Shown here: one piece after another, positions 16,349 through 24,781 of the stretch
Layout: the number at the start of each line of letters is the position of its first letter
Numbering within the stretch: the first letter of the stretch is position 1
NCBI GenBank assembly: GCA_944386495.1
Contig: CALXBE010000014.1
Location: 1 to 52,821, forward strand
Reading direction: 5' to 3'
Length of the DNA: 52,821 nucleotides
From: an uncultured Gemmiger sp.
Lineage (GTDB): Bacteria > Bacillota > Clostridia > Oscillospirales > Ruminococcaceae
The notes under the pieces: model-generated
What the model was told of the DNA's origin: nothing
The model's input: only the letters and a program-made list of their open reading frames with translations
Database searches by the model: none
Program-made: the position numbers and the translations under genes

Positions 16349-17665
16349 TTACAGTGCTTCTGCAAAGGAATGCTCTACTTTGGGAGTCTCCATAAAATCT
16401 ACAGGCTCAGCCTGAGCGGGGGATTCCAGCCGCTCCCGGGCTACGGCCAGCATCAGCTTGATCCGGTTTTCCTGGTTTACCCGGGTGGCACTGGGGTCGT
16501 AGTCGATGGGGGTGATGTTGGCATTGGGGTGCAGGGCGCGAATCTTGTTGACCATTCCCTTGCCGGCAATGTGGTTGGGCAGACAGCCGAAGGGCTGGGC
16601 GCAGACAATATTCTCATATCCGCTCTCCACCAGTTCAATCATCTCGGCGGTGAGAAGCCAGCCCTCGCCCATCTTGTTCCCGATTCCGATGATTCCCTTG
16701 GGCAGCTGGGTCAAGTCCTTGAACCGGGCAGGGGCATGGTACCCATACCGGCGGAGGGTTTCACAGATGACTGCTTCCACACCGTCCAGATAGTTCAGGA
16801 GCAGGTCGGGAAGCCATTTCTTGAGGGGGTTCCCGCCGTACAGCCGGATATCTTCGCTCATGTTGAAGGCGCAGTACTCCACAAAGCCCATAAGGCCGGG
16901 CAGGTTGACCTCGCAGCCTTCGCTTTCCAGGAACTTTTCCAGGTCATTGTTCCCCAGGGGACTGTATTTTACATAAATCTCGCCTACCACACCTACCTTT
17001 ACCTTGGGTATCCGGGTCACGGGAATGGAGGCAAAGTCGGCGGCAATCTGGGGGAACCGGGCTTTCATGGCCCGGGCGGAGAACTTGCCCCGCTCCTTCA
17101 GGTCGGCGCCCAGAATCTCCACCCATTTATCTACCATGGCCTGGGTCTGGCCGGGATTGTTCTCATAGGGCTTGGTCTGGTTCCGCAGGGTCACCAGGAA
17201 ATCCCCGTAGAAGATACCGGCAATGGTCCGGCGGAGCAGGGGAAGGGTCAGCTGGAATCCGCTGTCCTTTTCCAGGCCGCTGAAGTTGAGGCTGGCCACC
17301 GGAACCTGGGGGTATCCGGCTTTTACCAGCGCCTTTCGGAGCAGGTGGATGTAGTTGGAGGCCCGGCAGCCGCCGCCGGTCTGGGTAATGAGAAGGGCGG
17401 TGCGGTCCAGGTCATATTTTCCGCTGTTCAGGGCATCCAGAAACTGGCCAATGACCAGCAGAGCAGGGTAGCAGGTGTCGTTGTGAACATATTTCAGACC
17501 CATCTGAGCCACTTCGCTGCCGCAGTTGCCCAGGATTTCCACCTTGTATCCTGCCCATTCCAGGGCATACTGGATCAGGCGGAACTGAGTCACCGCCATG
17601 TTGGGAATCAGGATGGTGTGGGTCTTTTTCATTTCAGGGGTAAATTTGGGATAATGCATTTCCAT
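16349..17665 (-). CDS. 2-hydroxyacyl-CoA dehydratase-like component (HgdB/DUF2229-associated family)
   Basis: 438 residues resembling the catalytic iron-sulfur half of 2-hydroxyglutaryl-CoA dehydratase-type enzymes. The likely [4Fe-4S] cysteines sit in NDTCYPALL, TGGGCRASNY and AQPFGCLPNHIAG, in the usual order. It lies 12 nt after the activase gene, in one transcript. In many Clostridia I recall activase, DUF2229 and this dehydratase part as one ~1400-residue chain; here they are two proteins. The family performs ATP-driven radical dehydrations or difficult reductions. The substrate is unknown and no acyl-CoA pathway genes flank it. Confidence 0.75.
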   Translation of the reverse strand: MEMHYPKFTPEMKKTHTILIPNMAVTQFRLIQYALEWAGYKVEILGNCGSEVAQMGLKYVHNDTCYPALLVIGQFLDALNSGKYDLDRTALLITQTGGGCRASNYIHLLRKALVKAGYPQVPVASLNFSGLEKDSGFQLTLPLLRRTIAGIFYGDFLVTLRNQTKPYENNPGQTQAMVDKWVEILGADLKERGKFSARAMKARFPQIAADFASIPVTRIPKVKVGVVGEIYVKYSPLGNNDLEKFLESEGCEVNLPGLMGFVEYCAFNMSEDIRLYGGNPLKKWLPDLLLNYLDGVEAVICETLRRYGYHAPARFKDLTQLPKGIIGIGNKMGEGWLLTAEMIELVESGYENIVCAQPFGCLPNHIAGKGMVNKIRALHPNANITPIDYDPSATRVNQENRIKLMLAVARERLESPAQAEPVDFMETPKVEHSFAEAL

Positions 17666-17677
17666 AAAACAAGAACC

Positions 17678-20602
17678 TCAAACTTGGGGGGAACGCTCAT
17701 CCAGAGCTGCGAAGAGGCTCCGCAGTCGGATATTGACCGCTCCCAGATTGCTGATCTCGTCGATTTTCAGCTGGGTATACAGCTTACCGCCAGCCTGAAG
17801 GATCTCCCGGGTCTCGTCGGTGGTAATAGCGTCCACGCCGCAGCCGAAACTCACCAGCTGGACCAAGTCCATGTCGGGCTGGGTGGTGCAGTATTTGGCG
17901 GCGGCATAAAGACGGCTGTGGTAGGTCCACTGGTTGAGAACCGTGGTGGGGAACTTTTCCACCAGGCAGCTGATGCTGTCCTCGGTGACCACAGCGGCGC
18001 CGTGACGGAGAATCAGTTCATCTATCCCGTGATTTACCTCAGGGTCCACATGATAAGGCCGGCCGGCCAGCACAATGATCCGCTTGCCTTCCTTCCGGGC
18101 CTGGTCAATGATTTCCCGGCCCCGGGTGCGGATCTGGTCCATGTGGTGCTGGTACTCGGCATAAGCGGCCTGGGCAGCCTGCTCCACCTCCTTGTGGGTG
18201 ATCTTCTTATCCGGGAATTCCCGCTGAAGCACCCGGGTCATGGTTTTCACAAAGTCTTTGGGACGATGAATTCCCAGGTAATCGTAAATAAACTTGGTCC
18301 CGGCCAGTTCCGGGCAGTTGCCTGCAATCACTTCCGGATAGTAGGCTACCACCGGGCAGTTGTAATGGTTGTCTCCCAGCCCTTCGTCCAGGTTGTAGGA
18401 CAGGCAGGGGTAGAAGATGGCATCCAGACCCATCTGGGCCAGGGCGTTGATATGTCCGTGGGCCAGCTTGGCAGGGAAACAGGCGGTATCACTGGGAATG
18501 GTTGCCTGTCCGGCCAGATAGAGCCCCCGGCTGCTGAAGGGACTGGTATGAACGGCAAAGCCCAGCTTGGTAAACAGGGTATGCCAGAAGGGCAGCAGTT
18601 CATACATATTCAGGCAGAGGGGAATTCCAATGCTGCCCCGGGTGCCGGGAACCGGCTTGTAGCTGGCCAGCAGGTCCCGCTTGTACTGGTACAGGTTCAA
18701 CTCGCTGCTCTCTGCCTTTCCGGTGACCGGACGCTCACAGCGGTTTCCACTGATGAACCGGCTGCCGTCCGAGAAGGTGTTGATGGTGAGCTGGCAGTGG
18801 TTGCCGCAGCTCTGGCACTGAACATTGGCCACCTTCTGGCTGAAGTTCCGGAGCTGCTCCAAATCAAGCAGGGAACTTACCTGACCGGGAGCGGCCTTCT
18901 TCTGGCCGTACAGGGCAGCGCCGTAGGCGCCCATCAGACCGGCAATGTCGGGGCGGATGACCTCCACCCCCATCTCCTTCTCAAAGGCACGGAGGACTGC
19001 TTCGTTGTAGAAGGTACCTCCCTGGACCACAATGTTCCGGCCCAGCTCCTCGGGGCTGGAAGCCCGGATGACCTTGTACAAGGCGTTTTTCACCACGCTG
19101 ATGGAAAGGCCGGCGGAGATGTTCTCAATGGAAGCACCGTCTTTCTGGGCCTGCTTGACGCTGCTGTTCATGAAAACGGTGCAGCGGCTGCCCAGGTCCA
19201 CTGGGCTGTCTGCAAACAGGCCCAGTGCGGCAAATTCTTTCACATCGTAGCCCAAAGCCTGGGCAAAGGTCTGCAAAAAGCTGCCGCAGCCGGAGGAACA
19301 GGCTTCGTTGAGGAAGATGTTGCTGATGGCCCCATCTTCGATTTTGAAGCACTTCATGTCCTGGCCGCCGATGTCGATGATGAAATCCACATTGGGCATA
19401 AAATACCGGGCGGCGGTAAAGTGGGCAACAGTTTCCACCAGACTGTAGTCACAGTGGAAGGCATTCTTGACCAGCTCTTCCCCGTAGCCGGTGGTGGTGA
19501 CACTGGCGATCTGCAGGCCAGGATGAGCCTCCATGATCTGGAGCAGCACTTCCCGCAGCAGCTTGAGGGGGCTGCCCAGGTTAGGCTGATAACTGGTGAA
19601 CAGGATATTCCGATCCTGGTCGATGCAGACTACCTTCAAGGTGGTGCTGCCGCTGTCAATGCCAATGTGGACAGGGCCGCAGTCCGCAGAGAAGGGGACG
19701 CAGGGAACGCTGGCTTTCAGGTGCCGGGCATGGAATGTCTCATACTCCTCCTTGTTGGCAAAGAGGGGGGGCTGGCTGGCATAGGTGGCGGTGGCCCGGT
19801 ACTGATCCAGCCGCTGGGCAACCTCCGCAAGATCCTGTTCCTGGTCGCTGTAGAAAGCGGCGCCCATGGCAACAAAGAGAAGGCTGTTCTCGGGGCAGCG
19901 GCCTTCCAGGTGAAGTGCCTGGTCAAAGCTCTGTCGGAGTACACTGCTGAAGGTCAGGGGGCCTCCCAGATACAGCACCTTTCCCTTGATGGGCCGGCCC
20001 TGGGCAAGGCCGGCAATGGTTTGGTTGACCACTGCCTTGTAAATGCTGGCGGCAATGTCTCCGGGCAGAGCTCCCTGGTTGATAAGGGGCTGAATGTCGC
20101 TTTTGGCAAACACGCCGCACCGGCTGGCAATGGTATAGGTTTTGGCAGCCTTGGAAGCTGCCTCGTTCATTTCATCGGCCTCCATCTTCAAGAGGGTGGC
20201 CATCTGATCAATAAAGGCTCCGGTGCCGCCGGCGCAGCTGCCGTTCATCCGCACTTCGGTGCCGTTTGTAAGAAAGAGGATTTTTGCATCCTCACCGCCC
20301 AGTTCGATGACACAGTCAGTGTCCGGCTCCAGCCGGTTGACAGCCACCCGGGTGGCAAACACTTCCTGTACAAAGGGAACCTGGCAGCTGTTAGCCAATC
20401 CCATCCCGGCGCTGCCGGAAATGGCCAGAGAAGCCTTTCCGCCGGGAACCTTATCGCGGGCCAAGGAGCGCAGCAACTCCTGGGCACTTTCCAAAATATG
20501 GCTGTAGTGCCGCTGGTAACTGGAATGCACCAGCCGGTCCTTCTCGTCCAGAACCACACACTTGATGGTGGTGGAACCGATATCCAGACCTACTTTCATC
20601 AT
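17678..20602 (-). CDS. double BcrAD/BadFG activase with DUF2229 domain (dehydratase activator)
   Basis: 974 residues from ATG 20602, which follows a GGAGGAAGGA ribosome site; the longer frame to 20638 has none. Two ASKHA ATPase domains lie in tandem: ~1-260 (GLDIGSTTIK; cluster cysteines Cys123 in NGSCAGGTG and Cys162 in SRCGVF) and ~310-575 (GIDSGSTTLK, ACSSGCGSF, GSRCTVFM). A DUF2229/HgdB-like region (~630-970) follows, with SDTACFPAK, YPCLSY and VSFGCGVDA. Such activators hydrolyse ATP to inject a low-potential electron into the dehydratase partner, encoded just downstream. Oxygen sensitivity is expected. The substrate is unknown. Confidence 0.85.
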   Translation of the reverse strand: MMKVGLDIGSTTIKCVVLDEKDRLVHSSYQRHYSHILESAQELLRSLARDKVPGGKASLAISGSAGMGLANSCQVPFVQEVFATRVAVNRLEPDTDCVIELGGEDAKILFLTNGTEVRMNGSCAGGTGAFIDQMATLLKMEADEMNEAASKAAKTYTIASRCGVFAKSDIQPLINQGALPGDIAASIYKAVVNQTIAGLAQGRPIKGKVLYLGGPLTFSSVLRQSFDQALHLEGRCPENSLLFVAMGAAFYSDQEQDLAEVAQRLDQYRATATYASQPPLFANKEEYETFHARHLKASVPCVPFSADCGPVHIGIDSGSTTLKVVCIDQDRNILFTSYQPNLGSPLKLLREVLLQIMEAHPGLQIASVTTTGYGEELVKNAFHCDYSLVETVAHFTAARYFMPNVDFIIDIGGQDMKCFKIEDGAISNIFLNEACSSGCGSFLQTFAQALGYDVKEFAALGLFADSPVDLGSRCTVFMNSSVKQAQKDGASIENISAGLSISVVKNALYKVIRASSPEELGRNIVVQGGTFYNEAVLRAFEKEMGVEVIRPDIAGLMGAYGAALYGQKKAAPGQVSSLLDLEQLRNFSQKVANVQCQSCGNHCQLTINTFSDGSRFISGNRCERPVTGKAESSELNLYQYKRDLLASYKPVPGTRGSIGIPLCLNMYELLPFWHTLFTKLGFAVHTSPFSSRGLYLAGQATIPSDTACFPAKLAHGHINALAQMGLDAIFYPCLSYNLDEGLGDNHYNCPVVAYYPEVIAGNCPELAGTKFIYDYLGIHRPKDFVKTMTRVLQREFPDKKITHKEVEQAAQAAYAEYQHHMDQIRTRGREIIDQARKEGKRIIVLAGRPYHVDPEVNHGIDELILRHGAAVVTEDSISCLVEKFPTTVLNQWTYHSRLYAAAKYCTTQPDMDLVQLVSFGCGVDAITTDETREILQAGGKLYTQLKIDEISNLGAVNIRLRSLFAALDERSPQV

Positions 20603-20663
20603 AGTTTCCTTCCTCCAATGTAAAAGGGCCTTTGCCAAAAAACGACAAATTCACCTCCTATAC

Positions 20664-20693
20664 ATTATATAGGAAGGGCAAAGGAAAAATCAA
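20664..20693 (-). promoter_or_regulatory. promoter of the activase/dehydratase operon
   Basis: Reverse strand: TTGATT (20688-20693), an 18-nt spacer, and TATAAT (20664-20669). An extra GGAGGTGA lies in the leader at about 20651-20658 without a usable start after it. Confidence 0.65.
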
Positions 20694-20742
20694 TGAGCGC
20701 ACTCCACGAAAAAATAGGAACAATTGTAAAAAAATTATGAAG

Positions 20743-20774
20743 AAAAGCGCCATTCCAGGGGGAATAGCGCTTTT
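20743..20774 (-). terminator. terminator of the LuxR-type regulator
   Basis: AAAAGCGC-(C)-ATTCC pairs with GGAAT-(A)-GCGCTTTT around an AGGG loop. It lies 15 nt past the regulator stop on the reverse strand; the T-tract is moderate. Confidence 0.65.
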
Positions 20775-20788
20775 GAAAGAAAAATTTT

Positions 20789-23200
20789 TCAACTGTGAAG
20801 AAGCTGATCCAGCGCCTGGGGAAGTTCCCGGCGGGAATGTATGTCCAGCTTGGAAAAGATATTTTTCAGGGTGCTTTTGATGGTGTTCTCGCTGATGTCC
20901 AGTTTCTGACTGATCTCCCGGTTGTACATACCCTGGGCGGCCAGGGTGGCAATTTCCACCTCTCTGGGGGTAAGTCCCGCGGAGTTCTGGCTGGCCAGAC
21001 GGACAGGAATTTCCATAGTGGAACCAAACTGGTCTCCCAACTGGGGAATCTGTTCCCGGCAGGGTTCCCAGTCAGGCTGGACCCGGGCCAGAATCTCTTC
21101 CAACCGGCTGTACAGCTCCACAAAGGGCATCACCAGGCCGTCGGGGCGGGCCAGACGGATGGCTTCCTGTAAGTAATATTCCGCCCGGCGGGGGTGGTTC
21201 AGTCCCTGGCTGGCCATGGCCAAGGCCAGATGACCGTACAGCCGGACCGGCAGAGTGTTGGAGGAACGGACCAGTTCCCGCTCCAGGCTGAGCACCTGGG
21301 TATGCTTTCCCAACCGGCAGAGGATAAGGGCCTGGCAGGCCAGGGCCAGGGGCTTGAGGGGGGCGGAAAGCCGGACCTGGTCCCACTCTCCCTGACGAAT
21401 CCAGGCAGGCGGCTGTCCCGGGTGCTGGCTGGAAGCCCAGAACCAGCCTTCCAGAATATCCAGTCCTGCAAGGCAGGGACCCTGGCGGCCATCCAATTCT
21501 TCCAGCCGGCTCCGGGCCTGGTCCAGAAGATTTTTCAGCTTTTCCACCTTTCCGTTGGCGAAAAGAATGCGGGCTTCCAGAGCGGTGGCCCCCAGCAAAA
21601 GGTGGGGGAGCCGAGTCCCCTGGGCCTGACGGCGGAGGCGGTGAGCCAGAATCTGGGACTCCTCCAGGTCACCGGAGAAATATAGCAATTCTCCCCGGGC
21701 CAGGTCTCCCAGTCCGGTGAGGGGAAGGGGAGCGCTGGGATATTTGGATTCCCCTTTTTGGAACAGCTCTGCGGTCTGGGAAAGCCCCTCTCCTTTGCCC
21801 CAGATGCTCAAAAGACTGGGGGAACCGTACAGGCCGCCGGCATATTCCAGAGGAACCGAGCAGCCTCCCGGCAGGGAAGTGGTCACCCGCTCCAGCTGAG
21901 AGAAGAAAAGGGCAGGCTGACAGGACAGGCAGCCTTCGGTCAATACAAAGGTGGCATCCAGGCCGGCGGCCAGTTCCGGGTCAGAGACTTTCTGGCGGGC
22001 CTCCTGATAAAGCTGGCGGCACTGGGCGGCAGGCCCATCAATGCCATAGGCTGAAAAGAGCCAGAGAAAATGAAGAAGAGCAGCGGGATGGTTCGTCAAT
22101 TCGGGAATCTGACAGCAGGTCAGCCAATCCCGGGCGGCCCAGGGGTCCAGCGCCGCTGCCTGAGAACGGGTCAGACAGTCCATACTGTGGAGAAGAGCCT
22201 GGGACTGACCGCCCCGGGCAAAGCAGGCCAGAGCCTGTCCGGCCTTGCCCTGACTTTCATACCACTGACCGTGCCGGAGATAGATTTCCCCCTGGTCCCG
22301 GCGGCCTTTGAGCTGGCTGGTGAGAAGAGCGGCCAGAAGGGGATAGAACCGGTATTCGCCCTCTTCCAGGTCATGCTGGAGGAAAAATCCCTGGTCTACA
22401 AGCCGTTCCAGCAGGGGAGCGGCATCCCCCTCCTGCCAGAGGAACCGGGCCTGTTCCAAAGTAAAGCCGTCCCCGCAGGGGGCCAGCAGATAGACGAACC
22501 GGCCCAGAGGAGCTTCCAGCTGGTCCACCTGGGTCATGAGAAACCGGGGCAGGGCTGCGCTGAGACGGAGCTGCCCGGTCCGCACAAAGTCGGTGAGCAT
22601 CAGGAACACCGCCATCATCCAGCCCTGGGTGGCGGCGTAGAGGGTGTGGGCCTGGACAGTGGACACCCGGACCTGACAGCTGCGGCAGAAGGGGATGATT
22701 TCCTTTTCATCCAGGAGAAGGTCCCGGTCCTGAATCAGCAGGACCTGCCCTTTGCAGACCGGCTCGCTGTCCTCACTGAAAACCCGGTGGCGGGAGCAGA
22801 TCATGATTTTCAGCCGCTCGGGAAGGGCCAGCGCCAGTTCCAGGAGCCGCTGGCTCAGCTGGGGAGACTGGGCTTTCTGGTAATCATCGATCAGGACCAG
22901 CACCGGACCTTTCCGGCAGATGGCACCGGCCAGAACGGGCAGGGGCGACTCCGGGTCAAGACCGGGGGCCAGCTGATTGCAAAAGCGGATCCAGAAGGTG
23001 TCCGGGTTATATGTATCCAGGTTCATCCGGAAAGCCTGCCCCTTGAAATGCCGGGCCAGATATCCGGCGGCCACGGTTTTTCCACAGCCCACCGGAGCCC
23101 AGAGCAGGATCATAGGGTAGTCCGGCAGCTGGGCGGCCAGGACTTTCAGCCGGGGAGTGATATAAGGTTTTCTGGGGCGGGGCTGCTGATTATTTTCCAT
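20789..23200 (-). CDS. MalT-like (LAL) LuxR-family transcriptional regulator
   Basis: 803 residues. An N-terminal STAND-type ATPase has Walker A APVGCGKT (35-42) and Walker B VLVLIDDYQ (~115). A long middle of TPR-like helices (~300-720) follows, then a LuxR-type HTH at the C-terminus (TPREVEIATLAAQGM, then ISENTIKSTLKNIFSKL). This is the architecture of inducer-gated activators such as MalT. The start follows TTGGAGG at 9 nt. It is divergent from the isomerase-like gene and BMP transporter operon, making those its most likely targets, with a sugar or nucleoside inducer. That link is inference. Confidence in the family is high. Confidence 0.88.
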   Translation of the reverse strand: MENNQQPRPRKPYITPRLKVLAAQLPDYPMILLWAPVGCGKTVAAGYLARHFKGQAFRMNLDTYNPDTFWIRFCNQLAPGLDPESPLPVLAGAICRKGPVLVLIDDYQKAQSPQLSQRLLELALALPERLKIMICSRHRVFSEDSEPVCKGQVLLIQDRDLLLDEKEIIPFCRSCQVRVSTVQAHTLYAATQGWMMAVFLMLTDFVRTGQLRLSAALPRFLMTQVDQLEAPLGRFVYLLAPCGDGFTLEQARFLWQEGDAAPLLERLVDQGFFLQHDLEEGEYRFYPLLAALLTSQLKGRRDQGEIYLRHGQWYESQGKAGQALACFARGGQSQALLHSMDCLTRSQAAALDPWAARDWLTCCQIPELTNHPAALLHFLWLFSAYGIDGPAAQCRQLYQEARQKVSDPELAAGLDATFVLTEGCLSCQPALFFSQLERVTTSLPGGCSVPLEYAGGLYGSPSLLSIWGKGEGLSQTAELFQKGESKYPSAPLPLTGLGDLARGELLYFSGDLEESQILAHRLRRQAQGTRLPHLLLGATALEARILFANGKVEKLKNLLDQARSRLEELDGRQGPCLAGLDILEGWFWASSQHPGQPPAWIRQGEWDQVRLSAPLKPLALACQALILCRLGKHTQVLSLERELVRSSNTLPVRLYGHLALAMASQGLNHPRRAEYYLQEAIRLARPDGLVMPFVELYSRLEEILARVQPDWEPCREQIPQLGDQFGSTMEIPVRLASQNSAGLTPREVEIATLAAQGMYNREISQKLDISENTIKSTLKNIFSKLDIHSRRELPQALDQLLHS

Positions 23201-23268
23201 CCGTTACTGCCTCCAAGGGGGTTTGGGAATGTAAACTTCCGAGAGTTTCATCCTCTTTTCTGGTATTC

Positions 23269-23277
23269 AGTATAGCA
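23269..23277 (-). promoter_or_regulatory. extended -10 promoter of the LuxR-type gene
   Basis: The reverse strand reads TGCTATACT, an extended -10. No good -35 is visible. Confidence 0.5.
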
Positions 23278-23436
23278 TAACCGGAACCAAAAAGCACCCG
23301 TTATTTGGCGAAGAGGGAGGGGAAAGGACCGGAAATAAGTCTTACTTATATTTTTGGGCTGTTTTTCCCGGAACCCGAATAAAAAGACATTTTGTCCAGT
23401 TTGTATGGTAATGAGGGGAAAGTTGTCTCTTTTTCA

Positions 23437-23465
23437 TTGAAAAGGTCAAAAAAACATGATATACT
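23437..23465 (+). promoter_or_regulatory. promoter of the isomerase-like/ABC operon
   Basis: TTGAAA (23437-23442), a 17-nt spacer, and TATACT (23460-23465). Confidence 0.75.
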
Positions 23466-23486
23466 TCACTTAGTATCACCAGAAGT

Positions 23487-23523
23487 GGGGATTGTGAAAG
23501 CATATCCCCGGGACAGCAGTCCC
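23487..23523 (+). other. two adjacent hairpins in the leader
   Basis: GGGGAT (23487-23492)/ATCCCC (23504-23509) and, with no gap, GGGAC (23510-23514)/GTCCC (23519-23523). They sit in an ~80-nt 5' UTR between promoter and GAGAGG ribosome site. They match no riboswitch consensus I know; they may stabilise the mRNA. Confidence 0.4.
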
Positions 23524-23551
23524 AATACGAGTAAAGAGAGGTAACCGAACT

Positions 23552-24742
23552 ATGACTGGGAATATCTATTACATCCAGAGCCCCAACCTGAACAGTGAGG
23601 AGATTCGTCAGGCCAACATGGGTCTGCTGAAGCAGCTGTCCGAGCAGGCAGGCGTGGAATTGAAAGTGGGAGAGCTGGAAGATCTTCAGCCCGACGGCTT
23701 CAATATGGTATTCGTAGGCGGCGGCGGATGCGAGAACGAGTTCAAGATCCGCTGCACTCAGATGCCCCAGCCCATTATTCTGCTCACCTGTGGAAACAAT
23801 AACTCCCTGGCAGCTTCCATGGAGATCCTTTCCTACCTGCGCCAGCGTGACATCCCCTCCGAGATCATTCACGGCAGCATGGAGGACATGGCACAGCGGA
23901 TTCAGACCCTGAGCCGGGTATTTGCCGCCAAGCAGAAGGTCAAGCATCTCCGTCTGGGCCGCCTGGGCCGTCCCAGCGACTGGCTCATCTCCAGCGATGT
24001 GGATGCCGTTCAGAGCGAGCTGACCAACGGAATCCAGATTCTGGACATCCCCATGCTGGAACTGATGGAGGAAATCAAAAAGCATACCTATGAGCCCAAC
24101 CAGTACACCCAGATGGTGCTGGATGCAGCCTTCAGCCGGAAGGATGTGGACCTGGCTCTGGATATTTATGGCGGCATGAAGCGTATCTGCCAGAAGTACA
24201 AGCTGGACGGAATCACCGTCCGGTGCTTTGACCTGCTCCAGCCGGTCAAGAATACCGGATGTGTGGCCCTGGCTATTCTGAACGCCGAGGGAATCTATGC
24301 CGGCTGTGAGGGCGATACTCCTGCCCTTATCTCCATGGCAGTGCTGGGTGAGCTGACCGGTCAGCCCGTGTTTATGTGCAACCCCAGCCGAATCGAAAGC
24401 CGGAAGGGCGAGATCGTTCTGGCCCACTGCACCCTGCCTCTGAATATGCCCACCAGCTTCCAGCTTATGACCCATTACGAGTCCGGCCTGGGCGTTGCCT
24501 TCCGTGGCGTTATCCCCACCGGAGATGTGACCGTCTTCAAGTGCAGCGGCCTGCTGGACCGTTACTTTGCATCCAAGGGCCAGCTGATTGAGAATCTGGA
24601 CGAGGCCACCCTCTGCCGTACCCAGATCCGTATCAAGATGGACGGGCTGGACTACTTCACCACCCGCTCCATCGGCAACCATCATTGCGTCATCTGCGGA
24701 GATTATGTGGACCTGGTAGACGAGTTCTTCAAGTACCTGTAA
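23552..24742 (+). CDS. L-fucose/L-arabinose isomerase superfamily protein
   Basis: 396 residues, cytoplasmic. The C-terminal half (~230-396) resembles fucose-isomerase-type folds: VRCFDLL, AGCEGDTPALISMAVLGELT, a CNPSRIE segment, AHCTLPLNM and FRGVIPTGDVTVFKCSG. The N-terminal ~150 residues are a flavodoxin-like/Rossmann domain (VFVGGGGCENEF, TCGNNNSL). Such enzymes interconvert aldoses and ketoses using a divalent metal. The exact sugar cannot be read. Codon use (CGT Arg, GGC Gly) is like the highly expressed genes here. It is first gene before a BMP-type nucleoside/sugar ABC transporter, so it probably processes the imported sugar moiety. Confidence 0.65.
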   Translation: MTGNIYYIQSPNLNSEEIRQANMGLLKQLSEQAGVELKVGELEDLQPDGFNMVFVGGGGCENEFKIRCTQMPQPIILLTCGNNNSLAASMEILSYLRQRDIPSEIIHGSMEDMAQRIQTLSRVFAAKQKVKHLRLGRLGRPSDWLISSDVDAVQSELTNGIQILDIPMLELMEEIKKHTYEPNQYTQMVLDAAFSRKDVDLALDIYGGMKRICQKYKLDGITVRCFDLLQPVKNTGCVALAILNAEGIYAGCEGDTPALISMAVLGELTGQPVFMCNPSRIESRKGEIVLAHCTLPLNMPTSFQLMTHYESGLGVAFRGVIPTGDVTVFKCSGLLDRYFASKGQLIENLDEATLCRTQIRIKMDGLDYFTTRSIGNHHCVICGDYVDLVDEFFKYL

Positions 24743-24781
24743 TCCGGCGCAACCATACAGAATCTAAGAGGAGGGATCTCT

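Noticed and set aside
16310-20623. Very long + strand open frame (over 1400 codons) opposite the dehydratase/activase genes
   Set aside because: It spans two real reverse genes and their gap, lacks domains and a ribosome site, and results from GC-rich codon bias.
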